Assembly (NCBI GenBank): GCA_964423835.1
Contig: CAYRGJ010000016.1
Coordinates: 1 to 64,000, forward strand
Origin: JAFGCL01 sp964423835
GTDB lineage: Bacteria > Chloroflexota > Dehalococcoidia > UBA2247 > RBG-13-53-26
Direction: 5' to 3'
Length of the DNA stretch: 64,000 nucleotides
Shown here: piece after piece, positions 1-9,822 of the stretch
How the letters are laid out: every line of letters starts with the position of its first letter
Position numbering within the stretch: the stretch's first letter is position 1
Translations under genes and position numbers: made by a program
The notes under the pieces: generated by a model
What the model was told of the DNA's origin: nothing
The model's input: the letters and a program-made list of their open reading frames with translations, nothing else
Databases searched by the model: none

Positions 1-1383
<1,383 letters not shown>

Positions 1384-1427
1384 TTCCTTCCACTATCCAG
1401 TTGTTAAGGTCCTGTTGACGACTTATT

Positions 1428-1456
1428 AGAGTAGCACAGCGCGTGGGTGAAGTCAA
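1428..1456 (-). promoter_or_regulatory. probable rRNA promoter (sigma-70 type)
   Basis: Read on the minus strand, TTGACT (1451-1456) and TACTCT (1428-1433) are separated by 17 bases. They lie about 45 bases before the 16S 5' end, where an rrn promoter is expected. Hexamers and spacing were read from the sequence; activity is inferred. Confidence 0.7.
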
Positions 1457-1461
1457 GGCCA

Positions 1462-1491
1462 TTGCGCGCTTAGCTGGCCCTGCGATATCAT
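1462..1491 (+). promoter_or_regulatory. candidate promoter for the TGS GTPase
   Basis: TTGCGC (1462-1467) and TATCAT (1486-1491), 18 bases apart, lie about 75 bases before the GTPase start and back-to-back with the rRNA promoter. The match to consensus is moderate. Confidence 0.4.
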
Positions 1492-1566
1492 ACGGCCAGG
1501 GCGCCGCGCCCGGCCTCCCGGTGGCCCCGGGCCCGGCCCGTCGCGCCGACCCATGAGGAGATTGCC

Positions 1567-2586
1567 ATGCCGGCCAATCTGCCGCCCCAGTACTTCGAAG
1601 CAGAGAAGCGCTACCGGGGGGCCAGGACTCCCCAGGAGAAGATCGAGGCCCTCGAAGAGATGTTCGCCCTTATGCCCAAGCACAAGGGCACGGACCATTT
1701 GCGGGCGGATCTGCGCGCCAGGATCGCCAAGCTGTCCGAGGAGGCCGAGAGGCGTCCCTTTGTGGCCAAGAGGGGGAGCCAGCTCTACTGGGTGCGGAAG
1801 GAGGGGGCGGGACAGGTGGCCCTGGTGGGGCTGCCCAACGCTGGCAAGTCGCAGCTGGTCTCGGTCCTGACCCAGGCTGCCCCCCAGATCGGCGACTACG
1901 CCTTCACCACCCAGCTGCCGCTGCCCGGCATGATGCACTATGAGAACGTGCAGGTGCAGCTGGTGGACCTGCCAGCCATCACGGCGCCGGAGGTGAGCTC
2001 CTGGCTGCCCAACATCGTCAAGAACGCGGACCTGGTGTTGATCGTGTTGGATCTGACCGGGGACCCGGGGGGGCAGCTGGAGGCCGTCATCGCCTGGCTG
2101 GCCAGGCACCGGATGGCTGTCTCCAATGAGATGGAGGAGCCGCCGGCCGGGATGACCCACGTGAAGCGGGCGCTGGTCGTCGCCAACAAGCTGGACGCCC
2201 CTGACGCGCGGTCTGCGCTGGACGTGCTGGCCTCAAGCGGCGGCGCTGCCCTGCGAGTGCCGGCCGCCAGCGGCGGGTCTGCCGTGCCCGTGCTGGCCGT
2301 GTCGGCCGCCCGGGGACAGGGCCTGGAGGATCTGCGGGAGGCCATCTACCGGGCCCTCAAGGTAATCCGGGTCTACACCAGGCCGCCGGGCGGCAAGGCC
2401 GATCTCTCTGAGCCGTCCGTCATCCGGCGCGGCAGCACGGTCGAAGACCTGGCACAGACGGTGCACAAGGACATTGCCCGGAACCTGAAGTACGCCCAGG
2501 TCTGGGGGTCAGGCAAGTTCGATGGGCAACGAGTCAGGAGGGACTACATCCTGCATGATGGGGACATAGTCGAGCTGCACATGTAG
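1567..2586 (+). CDS. DRG/Obg-family GTPase with C-terminal TGS domain
   Basis: A 339-residue P-loop GTPase. Residues 1-80 are helical and charged. G1 is GLPNAGKS (88-95), the G3-like DLPA follows near residue 136, and G4 is NKLD near 208. The last ~75 residues form a TGS domain, ending in DYILHDGDIVELHM. This order matches DRG-type proteins, which bind RNA or ribosomes. DRG proteins are standard in archaea and eukaryotes and patchy in bacteria. The ATG is preceded by GAGGAG at a good distance. It stands alone between the divergent rRNA gene and a convergent racemase-like gene. The family is clear; the substrate is unknown. Confidence 0.85.
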   Translation: MPANLPPQYFEAEKRYRGARTPQEKIEALEEMFALMPKHKGTDHLRADLRARIAKLSEEAERRPFVAKRGSQLYWVRKEGAGQVALVGLPNAGKSQLVSVLTQAAPQIGDYAFTTQLPLPGMMHYENVQVQLVDLPAITAPEVSSWLPNIVKNADLVLIVLDLTGDPGGQLEAVIAWLARHRMAVSNEMEEPPAGMTHVKRALVVANKLDAPDARSALDVLASSGGAALRVPAASGGSAVPVLAVSAARGQGLEDLREAIYRALKVIRVYTRPPGGKADLSEPSVIRRGSTVEDLAQTVHKDIARNLKYAQVWGSGKFDGQRVRRDYILHDGDIVELHM

Positions 2587-2654
2587 GAGCGTGGGCATGA
2601 GTGATCAAAATACTATATGCCATGATCCTGCACCGTCAGGCATCCCCGGCGCAG

Positions 2655-3473
2655 CTACGCTGGAAGCCCGAAGTTGGTCCTGACCCGGGTCCAGTCCTCT
2701 TTGGCGGGGAGCACGTAGTTCCGCGTCCTGGCCGGCATGGGCAGCCCGGTGCCCTTCTTGATGTCCACGGCCATCTCGGCGGTCTTGACCGCGGCCATGA
2801 CGGCGTCGATGATGGGGACCGCCTGGCCGTCGATGGTGATCTGGTTGAAACCCACCATGCTGCAGAACATGCTGGTGCCGGCGCAGCCCAGGATTATCAC
2901 GTCGGCGCCGTCGGCCGCGCACTCCCGGGCCATCTCGGCCACCGCGTCCGCGGCCAGCTGCGGGTTGCCCAGCCACTTTCCGAAGGCGGTCACGAAGGGC
3001 TCCCGGTCAAACCTGACCCCGTTCGCTATGAGGCGGCCCTCCAGGCCCTGTTCCCGCACCTGATCCTCTATCTGGGCCCGTTGCCCCGGCATGTTGGTGC
3101 CAATGATGGCGAAGCGGCGTCCCAGGAGGCAGGCCAGATGCATGGAACACTCGGCGGGCCCGAAGATGGGCATGCCGACCACGGAGCGGGCCTCCTTGAT
3201 GCCGGGGTCTCCGAAGCAGTGCACCACGCCGGCGTCGAAGCCTTCCTTGTCCGCCTGGATGAACGCCTCGATGATCTCGCGCTTGTCCATGAGCGCGAAG
3301 TAGGGGTTGTCGAAGTCGAGGACGTTGTCCCCCTTCAGACCGCGCTGGATGGGCTTGAGGGTGACCCTGGTATCCGGCCGGAGGACCTTCTTGAAGCTGT
3401 GCTCCACCATGCCGAACCAGGCCTCGTGGAAGCCCTCTGGCATCTCGGTGATGTGGGCCAGGCAGATGTTCAT
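2655..3473 (-). CDS. Asp/Glu/hydantoin racemase family protein
   Basis: A 272-residue protein starting MNICLAHITEMPEG. The ATG at 3473 is chosen because AAGGGGGG lies just upstream; the open frame continues further but that part is not protein-like. The two cysteines expected as acid/base catalysts of cofactor-independent racemases are present: C86 in VVHCFGDPG and C197 in ILGCAGTS. The CFGDPG motif is typical of hydantoin-racemase-like members. Substrate cannot be read from sequence; hydantoins, aspartate, glutamate or an aryl-malonate-like acid are all possible. The downstream neighbour on the plus strand is convergent. Confidence 0.78.
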   Translation of the reverse strand: MNICLAHITEMPEGFHEAWFGMVEHSFKKVLRPDTRVTLKPIQRGLKGDNVLDFDNPYFALMDKREIIEAFIQADKEGFDAGVVHCFGDPGIKEARSVVGMPIFGPAECSMHLACLLGRRFAIIGTNMPGQRAQIEDQVREQGLEGRLIANGVRFDREPFVTAFGKWLGNPQLAADAVAEMARECAADGADVIILGCAGTSMFCSMVGFNQITIDGQAVPIIDAVMAAVKTAEMAVDIKKGTGLPMPARTRNYVLPAKEDWTRVRTNFGLPA

Positions 3474-3522
3474 GACCGTCCCCCCTTCCTGATGGACGTA
3501 TAGCACGCTGGCTCGGCGGCTG

Positions 3523-4380
3523 TCAAACGATGCGGAAGAGCCGGGCGGCGTTCTCGGTGGTCCGCCGGGCCACCTCTTCCGGAGAGACCCCGCGGATGCC
3601 GGCCGCCGCCAGCAGGGACCGCCGCACATCTGCCGGCTCGGACCGGTGGCCGCGGTAGATGACCGGGCAGTCAGTCTCCAGCAGGAGCCTGTCCAGGGGC
3701 ACCTCCTTCACCGCCCGGCGATGCTCGGCATGGTACTCGGCGGCGATGGTGGCCGACACGTAGTGGCCGGCATCGATGATGGCCTGCAGCACGCCTTCGG
3801 GGCCGGTGAACCAGTGGAAGACGGCCGCCTCCACCCCTGATTCGGCGGCTAGGGAGAGGGAGTCCTTCCAGGCGTAGCGGGAGTGGATGATGACCGGCCG
3901 GCCGTGCCGCCGGCCGAGCGCCAGCAGGGCCCGGAAGACGCGCTGCTGCTGCTCCTTCCCGGCGCCGGCCAGGGCCCTCTTGTGATAGTCCAGTCCCACT
4001 TCGCCCACGGCCACCGCCTGGTCCAGGTGGCTATCGATGAACTGAAGCTCTCTTTCCAGCCGCTGCCCCGCGCGGTCCAGCACCCCGGGGTGCAGCCCCA
4101 GGGCCGGATACACCAGGCCCTGGTACCGGGCGGCGATCTCCAGGACGCGGTTGTTGGACTCGTACTCGGAGCCCACGGCCACGATGGCCACTACCCCGGC
4201 CTGCCGGGCCCGGCCGATGGCCTGGTCCAGCTCGAGAGGGTCGAGCTCTTCCAGGTGGGCGTGGGTATCGATCAGCCGGCCGGCCCCGACTGTCGGATGG
4301 CCTGCTGCTGCATTAGCCGGGCCGGTTCCGTCATTAGCCTGGCCGGCCCCGCCGCTCGGCTGGCTGGTCTCGTAATTCAC
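3523..4380 (-). CDS. TatD-family metal-dependent hydrolase
   Basis: A 285-residue TIM-barrel hydrolase. The metal-binding pattern of TatD deoxyribonucleases is in order: DTHAHLEE (HxH at 40/42), GEVGLDYH, IIHSRYAW, FHWFTG and LLETDCP. The first ~33 residues are a Gly/Ala/Pro-rich extension absent from typical TatD proteins. The start is GTG at 4380 and could lie further in, but no better-placed start codon was seen before the HxH motif. Forty-two bases separate it from the end of the upstream CooC-like gene, so it may be the last gene of that operon. Confidence 0.85.
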   Translation of the reverse strand: MNYETSQPSGGAGQANDGTGPANAAAGHPTVGAGRLIDTHAHLEELDPLELDQAIGRARQAGVVAIVAVGSEYESNNRVLEIAARYQGLVYPALGLHPGVLDRAGQRLERELQFIDSHLDQAVAVGEVGLDYHKRALAGAGKEQQQRVFRALLALGRRHGRPVIIHSRYAWKDSLSLAAESGVEAAVFHWFTGPEGVLQAIIDAGHYVSATIAAEYHAEHRRAVKEVPLDRLLLETDCPVIYRGHRSEPADVRRSLLAAAGIRGVSPEEVARRTTENAARLFRIV

Positions 4381-4422
4381 CCGATCACGCCCCCGAGGGC
4401 CAGGGCCATGGCATCTCCCTCT

Positions 4423-5226
4423 TTAGCCCGGGATGGCCCGGTCCACGATGCCGCGGACCGCCACCAGCCCCGGCGAGTCTGCCGGAAGCTCCAGGATAGG
4501 ATGGCCGACCAGATCGTGGCGGGCGATGTTCTCGTCCTGGGGCACGAAGCCCAGCACGTCCAGGCCGATGTCACGGGCGGAGCGCTCCAGCAGCGGCCGG
4601 TCGCCCGTCACCCGGTTGAAGACCAGGCCCAGGCGCCCGCATTCGATAACGTGGTCCTCCCTGACCATCCGGTGCACCAGGGCCGCCGTCTGCAGGCCCC
4701 TGGCGGTGGCGTCGCTGACGATGATGAGCGCGTCCACCCGGCGCACCACCTGGCGGTTGATCTGCTCCACGCCGGCTTCGCCGTCGATGAGTATGGTGTC
4801 GAAGCTCCTGGACAGGGCCTCGACGGCGCCCCGCAGGAGGTCATTGACCGGGCAGAAGCACCCCAGGGTCTCCGTCCTTCCCATGGCCAGCAGGGCGAAG
4901 GCCTTCGTCTCGACCAGGGCCTCGAGGAGCATGTAGTCCAGCCGGTCCGCCAGCTGTGTCTTCTCGCTCTGGTCGCCGCCCCTGGCGGTGTGGATGATGT
5001 CCTCTCGGACCTGCCCCATGGTCCGCCTCACCTTCACGCCGGCGGCATTGGTCAGGCCCTGGGCCGGGTCGGCATCAATGAGCAACAGCCTGCCGCTCCG
5101 GCCGCTCTCCAGCAGGGCCCGGGCCATCATGGCGGTGAAAGCCGTCTTGCCGGTGCCGCCCTTTCCGCAGACGGCCACCAGCGTCCTGGCCGCCGGCCTA
5201 GGAGACCGAGCCGGTTCCTGACTCAT
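4423..5226 (-). CDS. CooC/AcsF-type nucleotide-binding P-loop protein
   Basis: A 267-residue SIMIBI (MinD-like) ATPase. A deviant Walker A, CGKGGTGKTA, begins at residue 20, followed by LIDADPAQG and a CFCPVNDLLR motif. The CxC plus LLR arrangement is characteristic of the CooC/AcsF group, which serves nickel insertion into CO dehydrogenase or acetyl-CoA synthase. It overlaps by 29 bases the upstream gene, which encodes an acetyl-CoA-synthase-like fragment, so the two are probably co-translated partners. No CO dehydrogenase gene is in the window, so its client here may be a dehydratase/reductase Fe-S enzyme (inference). Confidence 0.8.
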   Translation of the reverse strand: MSQEPARSPRPAARTLVAVCGKGGTGKTAFTAMMARALLESGRSGRLLLIDADPAQGLTNAAGVKVRRTMGQVREDIIHTARGGDQSEKTQLADRLDYMLLEALVETKAFALLAMGRTETLGCFCPVNDLLRGAVEALSRSFDTILIDGEAGVEQINRQVVRRVDALIIVSDATARGLQTAALVHRMVREDHVIECGRLGLVFNRVTGDRPLLERSARDIGLDVLGFVPQDENIARHDLVGHPILELPADSPGLVAVRGIVDRAIPG

Positions 5227-5992
5227 CGCCCTTGACCTTGCGGACCTGGATCACTTCCCTGATGTCGTCACACACCACCTGATCGGGGCAGGACTGGCAG
5301 TCGTAGCCGGAGGCGCACTCGTAGATGTCGTAGCCCCTGGACTTCCAGTCCTCCCGGAGCATGCTCTTGAAGATCTTGTTCACCTGGGCCCCGACGGTGA
5401 CCAGAGGCTCCAGGTCATCCCGGCTCGAGGTGACGAAGACGATCTCCATGGCCTCGACCCGGGGCACGTCAGTTTTGAAGATGGACATGAGGGCCCTTCC
5501 CAGGGTCTCGAAGCGGAACCCCCTGGCGGCGGTCTCCTTCCGGACCCGGGACCAGATCACCTGGGCCACGCTGCGGATCATGTAGCCCTCGATGCGGTCC
5601 GCCACGTACTGGGTGTGCTCCAGTGACTGGTGGTCCTTCTGGGTCAGCCCCGACCCTCCCACGATGAGCACCTGGCCGAAGGGCAGGCTGGCATCAGGCG
5701 ATTCCGGGATATCCGGCCCGACCAGGGTGATGCGCCCGTCGCTCACCAGCGACGGCTTGTCCGTCCACACCAGGAAGGCGGCGGAGCCGGCCTCTGGGTT
5801 GCCGATCTCCAGGAAGGTGTCGCTGCGCAGGATGATGCCCTGGCTGGCGCCGGGACCGACACGGATGGGCAGCCCGTCCAGCAGCTGAGCCGGATCCGGG
5901 GGACAACGGTATTCCCGCACCTGCCGGCCCCGGGACCGCAGGTCTTCGACGTATTCGCTGATCCTGGGTATGTAGGCGTCGTAAATGGACAC
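5198..5992 (-). CDS. acetyl-CoA synthase (AcsB/CdhC) middle-domain-like protein
   Basis: A 264-residue protein (GTG start at 5992) whose body follows the central domain of AcsB/CdhC. Landmarks are TFLEIGNPEAGS, ITLVGPDIPES, ADRIEGYMI, IWSRVRKE, FETLGRALM and MEIVFVTSS. It ends with a cysteine cluster, C-x5-C-x2-C-x5-C, in YECASGYDCQSC and its continuation. The true A-cluster has different spacing (C-x2-C-x8-C-x9-C) plus a later CGC. That later region is absent, so this is not a complete acetyl-CoA synthase. It lies between a CooC-type ATPase and a dehydratase activator. Homology was judged from memory of AcsB; function is unknown. Confidence 0.6.
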   Translation of the reverse strand: MSIYDAYIPRISEYVEDLRSRGRQVREYRCPPDPAQLLDGLPIRVGPGASQGIILRSDTFLEIGNPEAGSAAFLVWTDKPSLVSDGRITLVGPDIPESPDASLPFGQVLIVGGSGLTQKDHQSLEHTQYVADRIEGYMIRSVAQVIWSRVRKETAARGFRFETLGRALMSIFKTDVPRVEAMEIVFVTSSRDDLEPLVTVGAQVNKIFKSMLREDWKSRGYDIYECASGYDCQSCPDQVVCDDIREVIQVRKVKGDESGTGSVS

Positions 5993-6053
5993 GTTGCCCC
6001 CAGTATACCGCTGGCGCTCTGCGCAGGAGTAACGAAGAAGGCCCGGCGCGCCC

Positions 6054-6863
6054 CTACTTGGCGCCGGAACCGGCCTGGGCTTGCTGCGCCACCTTCTCGC
6101 TGGCGATCAACGCGGCCCCGATGGCTCCAGCCACCTGCGGGTCCATAGGCAGCCGGCTGATCTGCACCTTCAGCCGCTGCTCCAGTGCCCGGGCCAGGCC
6201 GTCGTTCTTGGCGCAGCCGCCGGTGAGCACCACGTCCTTAACCAGGCCCACCCGTCCCACCATGGCCGCCAGCCGGCCGGCCACCGCATTGTTGATCCCG
6301 GCCACGATGTCGGGCAGGTCGGCGCCTTCGTTGATCATGGTAATAACCTCGGACTCGGCAAACACGCTGCACTGGCTGGCCAGGTGCACCGGCTTGGTTG
6401 AGTTCAGGCCGATGGTGGACAGCTCCTGCAGGGTGATGTGGAGCGTGCGGGCCATGGCCTCGAAGAAGCGGCCGGTCCCCGCCGCGCACTTGTCGTTCAT
6501 GGCGAACTCCACGACTTTGCCCTTGTCGCTGACGGAAATGACCTTGGAGTCCTGTCCCCCGATGTCCACTACCGTCCTGGTCGAGGGGCACAGCCAGTGC
6601 GCCCCTCGGGCATGGCAGGTGATCTCCGACACGTTTTCCCGGGCGAAGCCGACCTTCAGCCTTCCGTAGCCCGTTCCCACCAGGTATTCCAGCTCGTCAA
6701 TCGAAGACAGCCCGGCCTTGGCCAGCGCCTCATACATTGACTGGCGAGCCGTCTCCTCGGGCCTGATGGTGGACGGCGTTATGGAGTAGGCCACGATCTC
6801 GCCATCCTTCCAAATCACCGACTTGCCGGTGGCGGAACCGATATCACAGCCTCCAACGATCAT
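6054..6863 (-). CDS. 2-hydroxyacyl-CoA dehydratase activator (HgdC/BadF/BcrA-D type ATPase)
   Basis: A 269-residue ASKHA-fold ATPase. These enzymes inject one low-potential electron from ferredoxin into the dehydratase or benzoyl-CoA-reductase component, driven by ATP. The phosphate-binding loop GGCDIGSATGKS opens the protein and VVDIGGQDSK is the second ATP motif. C126 (NDKCAAGTGRF) and C165 (SQCSVFAESE) are the ligands for the [4Fe-4S] cluster that bridges the homodimer. The ATG at 6863 has GGAGAAG just before it. Two HgdB-like subunits lie upstream in the same orientation. The family is certain; whether the client is a dehydratase or a reductase is open. Confidence 0.92.
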   Translation of the reverse strand: MIVGGCDIGSATGKSVIWKDGEIVAYSITPSTIRPEETARQSMYEALAKAGLSSIDELEYLVGTGYGRLKVGFARENVSEITCHARGAHWLCPSTRTVVDIGGQDSKVISVSDKGKVVEFAMNDKCAAGTGRFFEAMARTLHITLQELSTIGLNSTKPVHLASQCSVFAESEVITMINEGADLPDIVAGINNAVAGRLAAMVGRVGLVKDVVLTGGCAKNDGLARALEQRLKVQISRLPMDPQVAGAIGAALIASEKVAQQAQAGSGAK

Positions 6864-6979
6864 TTCTTCTCCTTGTCTCCTGGCGGGTACGGCCAAGCGG
6901 CCCGGTGCCCCAGGTTAGACGCGGGGGACCGGGCCCGGGCTCGATCCCCCGGCAGGGTACCCCCTCCCCGCTCATCTTC

Positions 6980-8287
6980 CTATCCCAGCCCCATGGAAGT
7001 GAAGTACTTGCTCAGCTTGTCCTTGCACTCATCCGGGGTGGTATACCTGCCATCGAACAGGTCCAGCCCGATGTGGATGTACGGGACCTTGAGCTCGTTG
7101 CAGATCTCCTTCATTATGCCGGTGCTGGCCGACCCGTCCTTGTGGCCCATGTGCCCTGGCCACACCACCAGGTCGATGCTGTAGTCCTTGACCACCCGCG
7201 CGATGTCAGAGGCGAAGTAGTCGGCCGGTCCGCGCGCCTGGCGGATCATCGGCGAATCGTAGAGGTTCCTCTTGGCCAGGCCCCGGAAGATGGTCTCCTC
7301 GTTGCGAAGGTCCACCGGCGTGTAGGGCTGCAACCCGAACATGTCCTGCACCATCACGGCGCCCCACTCGGACTCGAGCCACGGCATCAACTCGAAGACC
7401 CAGCCGAAGGGCAGCAGGTCGAACCAGAAATACCGTATCTTCTCCTTCTCCACGGGACCGGTCCCGGCTTTGACGCGCTCCTCAGCATCCTTGTAGAGCT
7501 GCTGCAGCCACCGGGTTCCCCTGGGCTTGCCGGTCTGGAAGACCTGGGTGGCGGCGAAGGCCTGCGGACCGCCGATGCCCCATCCGTGGGGGCACGGTCT
7601 GGCCCGCCGCAGCTGAGTGTACTCCGACAGGATCTCGTACTGCTTGTTGGTCTCCTTGCACACCTCTCTCAGCCGGTCCAGGTCCAGCTTCAGGCCGGTG
7701 TGCTCCTCCAGGAAGGCCACCATCCGCCGCAGCTCGCTGGCGTAGTAGTCTATGCCGCGAAGGTCCTCGAAGTACGGCGGGTCGCTGGCGAATATGGGTA
7801 CGTCGCGCCACTTCTGGTTCCGCTTCACCGCCTGGTGGAGCAGGTTCCCGGCGTCGCAGGGGTGTATCAGGCCGATGAGCGCCCACGGCTTGGGTGTCAG
7901 GCCGGCCTCGACATAGTAGAGGGCCAGGCGGCAGGCAGTGCACCAGTCGGTGCCCAGACCCATGGCCTCGGCGGCGTCAATGTCCCCGGTCAGGAAGGGG
8001 GCCGAGGCGGCCAGGAACGGGGTCTGCATGAGCATGTACCAGGGCATGCCCATGGCCTCGTAGATCTCCGGGGCGGCGCAGAAGTAGCCGGCCACGAAGG
8101 GCTTCCCCTCCTCGGCGGACTTCATAATGGTGTCGTACCGCTCCACCGTGATGTCCGTGATCTCCTTGCTCAGCTGGCTCATGGAGTCCGGCATGGTGGC
8201 CAGTATGCCCGAGAGGAAGCTGAAGTAGTCGCGTTCCTCCTTGTATCGCCTGAAGCTCTCCGGCTCGTACTTGTACTTCGTTACCAT
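6980..8287 (-). CDS. 2-hydroxyacyl-CoA dehydratase subunit (HgdB/BcrB-C family), copy 1
   Basis: A 435-residue member of the 2-hydroxyglutaryl-CoA dehydratase D-component family. Candidate cluster cysteines are C70 (GYFCAAPEIYEAMG), C116/C119 (GTDWCTACR) and C144 (IHPCDAGN). The C-terminal part carries the family pattern VVWPGHMGHKDGS. The ATG is preceded by GGGAGGT and lies 4 bases after the second dehydratase-like gene. The pair probably forms a heterodimer activated by the HgdC-like ATPase. No CoA-ligase or third and fourth Bcr subunits are adjacent. The substrate could be a 2-hydroxyacyl-CoA or an aromatic acyl-CoA. Confidence 0.85.
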   Translation of the reverse strand: MVTKYKYEPESFRRYKEERDYFSFLSGILATMPDSMSQLSKEITDITVERYDTIMKSAEEGKPFVAGYFCAAPEIYEAMGMPWYMLMQTPFLAASAPFLTGDIDAAEAMGLGTDWCTACRLALYYVEAGLTPKPWALIGLIHPCDAGNLLHQAVKRNQKWRDVPIFASDPPYFEDLRGIDYYASELRRMVAFLEEHTGLKLDLDRLREVCKETNKQYEILSEYTQLRRARPCPHGWGIGGPQAFAATQVFQTGKPRGTRWLQQLYKDAEERVKAGTGPVEKEKIRYFWFDLLPFGWVFELMPWLESEWGAVMVQDMFGLQPYTPVDLRNEETIFRGLAKRNLYDSPMIRQARGPADYFASDIARVVKDYSIDLVVWPGHMGHKDGSASTGIMKEICNELKVPYIHIGLDLFDGRYTTPDECKDKLSKYFTSMGLG

Positions 8288-8291
8288 GAGT

Positions 8292-9452
8292 CTACCTCCC
8301 CATCATTTCCAGGAACGCCTGAATTCGAGTCCGCAGCTGCCCGGCTCCGACATTGACATAATCCCTGTCCAGGCGGATGTAGGGCACGCCGGCCTCCTTC
8401 AGGTCCTCGCCGGCCATGAACTGCTCGCCGGTCCAGTTGTCGCACATGACCAGGCGCTGGGCCACCACTCCATCCACCTTGAAATCCTTGATCATCTGCT
8501 GGATAAAGGCCGACCGGCGAGGCTGATCGCCGAACATCCGGGCGCAGGAAGGCCGGTCGGCGATGTAATACCGGGCCAGGGCCGTTATCGGATCGCTGGA
8601 CGTCTCATCGACTTCCTTCCACATCGCCCTGGTGCCGAAGCAAAGGGAGTCGGTGACCACCAGGCCGCCCTGGCCCTCGATGACCTCGACATAGGCCGGG
8701 TCGTCCAGGATGCCGCCGATGAGCATCAACCGGGCGCGGTAGTCGCTATGGCCTTCCTTCATGTTGCCCAGCTCGTCCACCAACTCCTTGAGCAACCGGT
8801 TGTACTCCTCACGCGGCATGGCGGTGCCGGCCACCACCACCGAAAGTACCTCGGCGCCGGTGATGGGGGGGTCCTTACGCTTGCGGAGATCGTAGAGCTG
8901 CCTCTGCAGCCGGCGCGTCTCATTGTGGACCTTGATGGCCTTCCCCAGGCGTTCATCGGAGACGAAGACGCCGAAGTGATTCTTCAGGGCCTCCCTGAAG
9001 TCGGAGATCTCCTGCCGGAACCATTCGACCTGCGGCTCCTCCACCTTCTTGGGCAGGCTGATGAGGCGCACGAAGGGGGTGTCGACCTTCCGCTTCCAGT
9101 GGTCATAGATGCGGCGCACGTGGTCGCAGCTGTTGACCCAGACGACTCCGTCCAGGAACGCGTACTCTCCGCGCAGGCCGAGATCAAGGGAATGGCGGGA
9201 GAAACTGCAGTTGATGCTGCTCATGCAGGTGTCGGCCAGATCGGTGCCCGTGCTGCCAGTGCCCCTCATGCGGAAGGGGACATAGCCGGCGGCGGTGATG
9301 ATCTCTTCGGGGATGTAGGAGCAATAGCAGCCGATGATCCTGCCCCCATTCTCCTTCCATTTCCTGATGGAGGGGTTAACCAGGGTACTGGTGGCTTCCT
9401 GGAATTGCTCCAACGCCTTGGTCTTCAACCTGGGTTTCTCCTTGGTGTGCAA
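8292..9452 (-). CDS. 2-hydroxyacyl-CoA dehydratase subunit (HgdB/BcrB-C family), copy 2
   Basis: A 386-residue paralog of its downstream neighbour, closer to classical HgdB/BcrC: GCYCSYIPEEIITAAG (C42, C44), DTCMSSINCSFSR (C76, C82) and NSCDHVRRIYD (C109). These give enough cysteines for one [4Fe-4S] cluster. The start is TTG at 9452 with GGGGGG upstream. It is the first gene of the probable operon that runs to the TatD or CooC gene, and a good promoter lies about 90 bases upstream. Confidence 0.86.
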   Translation of the reverse strand: MHTKEKPRLKTKALEQFQEATSTLVNPSIRKWKENGGRIIGCYCSYIPEEIITAAGYVPFRMRGTGSTGTDLADTCMSSINCSFSRHSLDLGLRGEYAFLDGVVWVNSCDHVRRIYDHWKRKVDTPFVRLISLPKKVEEPQVEWFRQEISDFREALKNHFGVFVSDERLGKAIKVHNETRRLQRQLYDLRKRKDPPITGAEVLSVVVAGTAMPREEYNRLLKELVDELGNMKEGHSDYRARLMLIGGILDDPAYVEVIEGQGGLVVTDSLCFGTRAMWKEVDETSSDPITALARYYIADRPSCARMFGDQPRRSAFIQQMIKDFKVDGVVAQRLVMCDNWTGEQFMAGEDLKEAGVPYIRLDRDYVNVGAGQLRTRIQAFLEMMGR

Positions 9453-9536
9453 GATGCCCCCCTTTTTTAGGGATGATGCGTTGGCGGCACCCCCCCAATG
9501 AATAGACTCCCGACCGCCGGCGGCGATCTCAGCGCT

Positions 9537-9566
9537 AGTCTAGCAAGATAATCTTCCGAAAGTCAA
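9537..9566 (-). promoter_or_regulatory. promoter of the dehydratase/CooC operon
   Basis: On the minus strand, TTGACT (9561-9566) and TAGACT (9537-9542) are 18 bases apart. The predicted transcript start is about 80 bases before the TTG start of the first dehydratase gene. Confidence 0.6.
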
Positions 9567-9582
9567 ACATTTCGCGTTCTAG

Positions 9583-9615
9583 GTAGGAGTCCTGCCGGGC
9601 CGGCTGGACTCCTAC
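9583..9615. repeat. perfect inverted repeat
   Basis: GTAGGAGTCC (9583-9592) pairs with GGACTCCTAC (9606-9615). The 13-base centre is itself nearly palindromic (GCCGG/CCGGC). No T-run follows on either strand, so a simple terminator is unlikely. It lies just upstream of the -35 of the minus-strand promoter, where an operator could sit. Confidence 0.75.
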
Positions 9616-9822
9616 TGGTGATGGCGGAGGACTGCGGCCGGGCCAGGCTATACCCTGCAATCTGCCTTTTGGCATAGTGACTTTTTTGTTAGCTTCCGGT
9701 GTGCAGGTGAGACACCTCGGTGAATCGGGCCAACGGCCATTGAGACGCGGCGGTGAGTCCGGGGCCTTAGACTGCTCCTGTAACACCTCCGGGTAGATGG
9801 GGGGAAGTTCGAAAGGAGAATC

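Larger units (their letters stand above)
9453..9822. other. divergent intergenic region (370 bp)
   Basis: No gene is supported here. It separates the minus-strand dehydratase operon from the plus-strand 117-residue protein. It holds a minus-strand promoter (9537-9566), a long perfect inverted repeat (9583-9615), and about 200 bases of plus-strand leader ending in a strong GAAAGGAG ribosome-binding site before 9823. I see no recognisable riboswitch. Confidence 0.6.

Noticed and set aside
5198..5992. Functional acetyl-CoA synthase
   Set aside because: The protein lacks the C-terminal domain with the rest of the A-cluster ligands, and the cysteine spacing differs from AcsB/CdhC.
6897..6979. T-arm-like sequence (GGGCTCGATCCCCC) suggesting a tRNA gene
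   Set aside because: I cannot build an acceptor, D-arm or anticodon stem around it. The gap between the two dehydratase-system genes is probably just GC-rich spacer.
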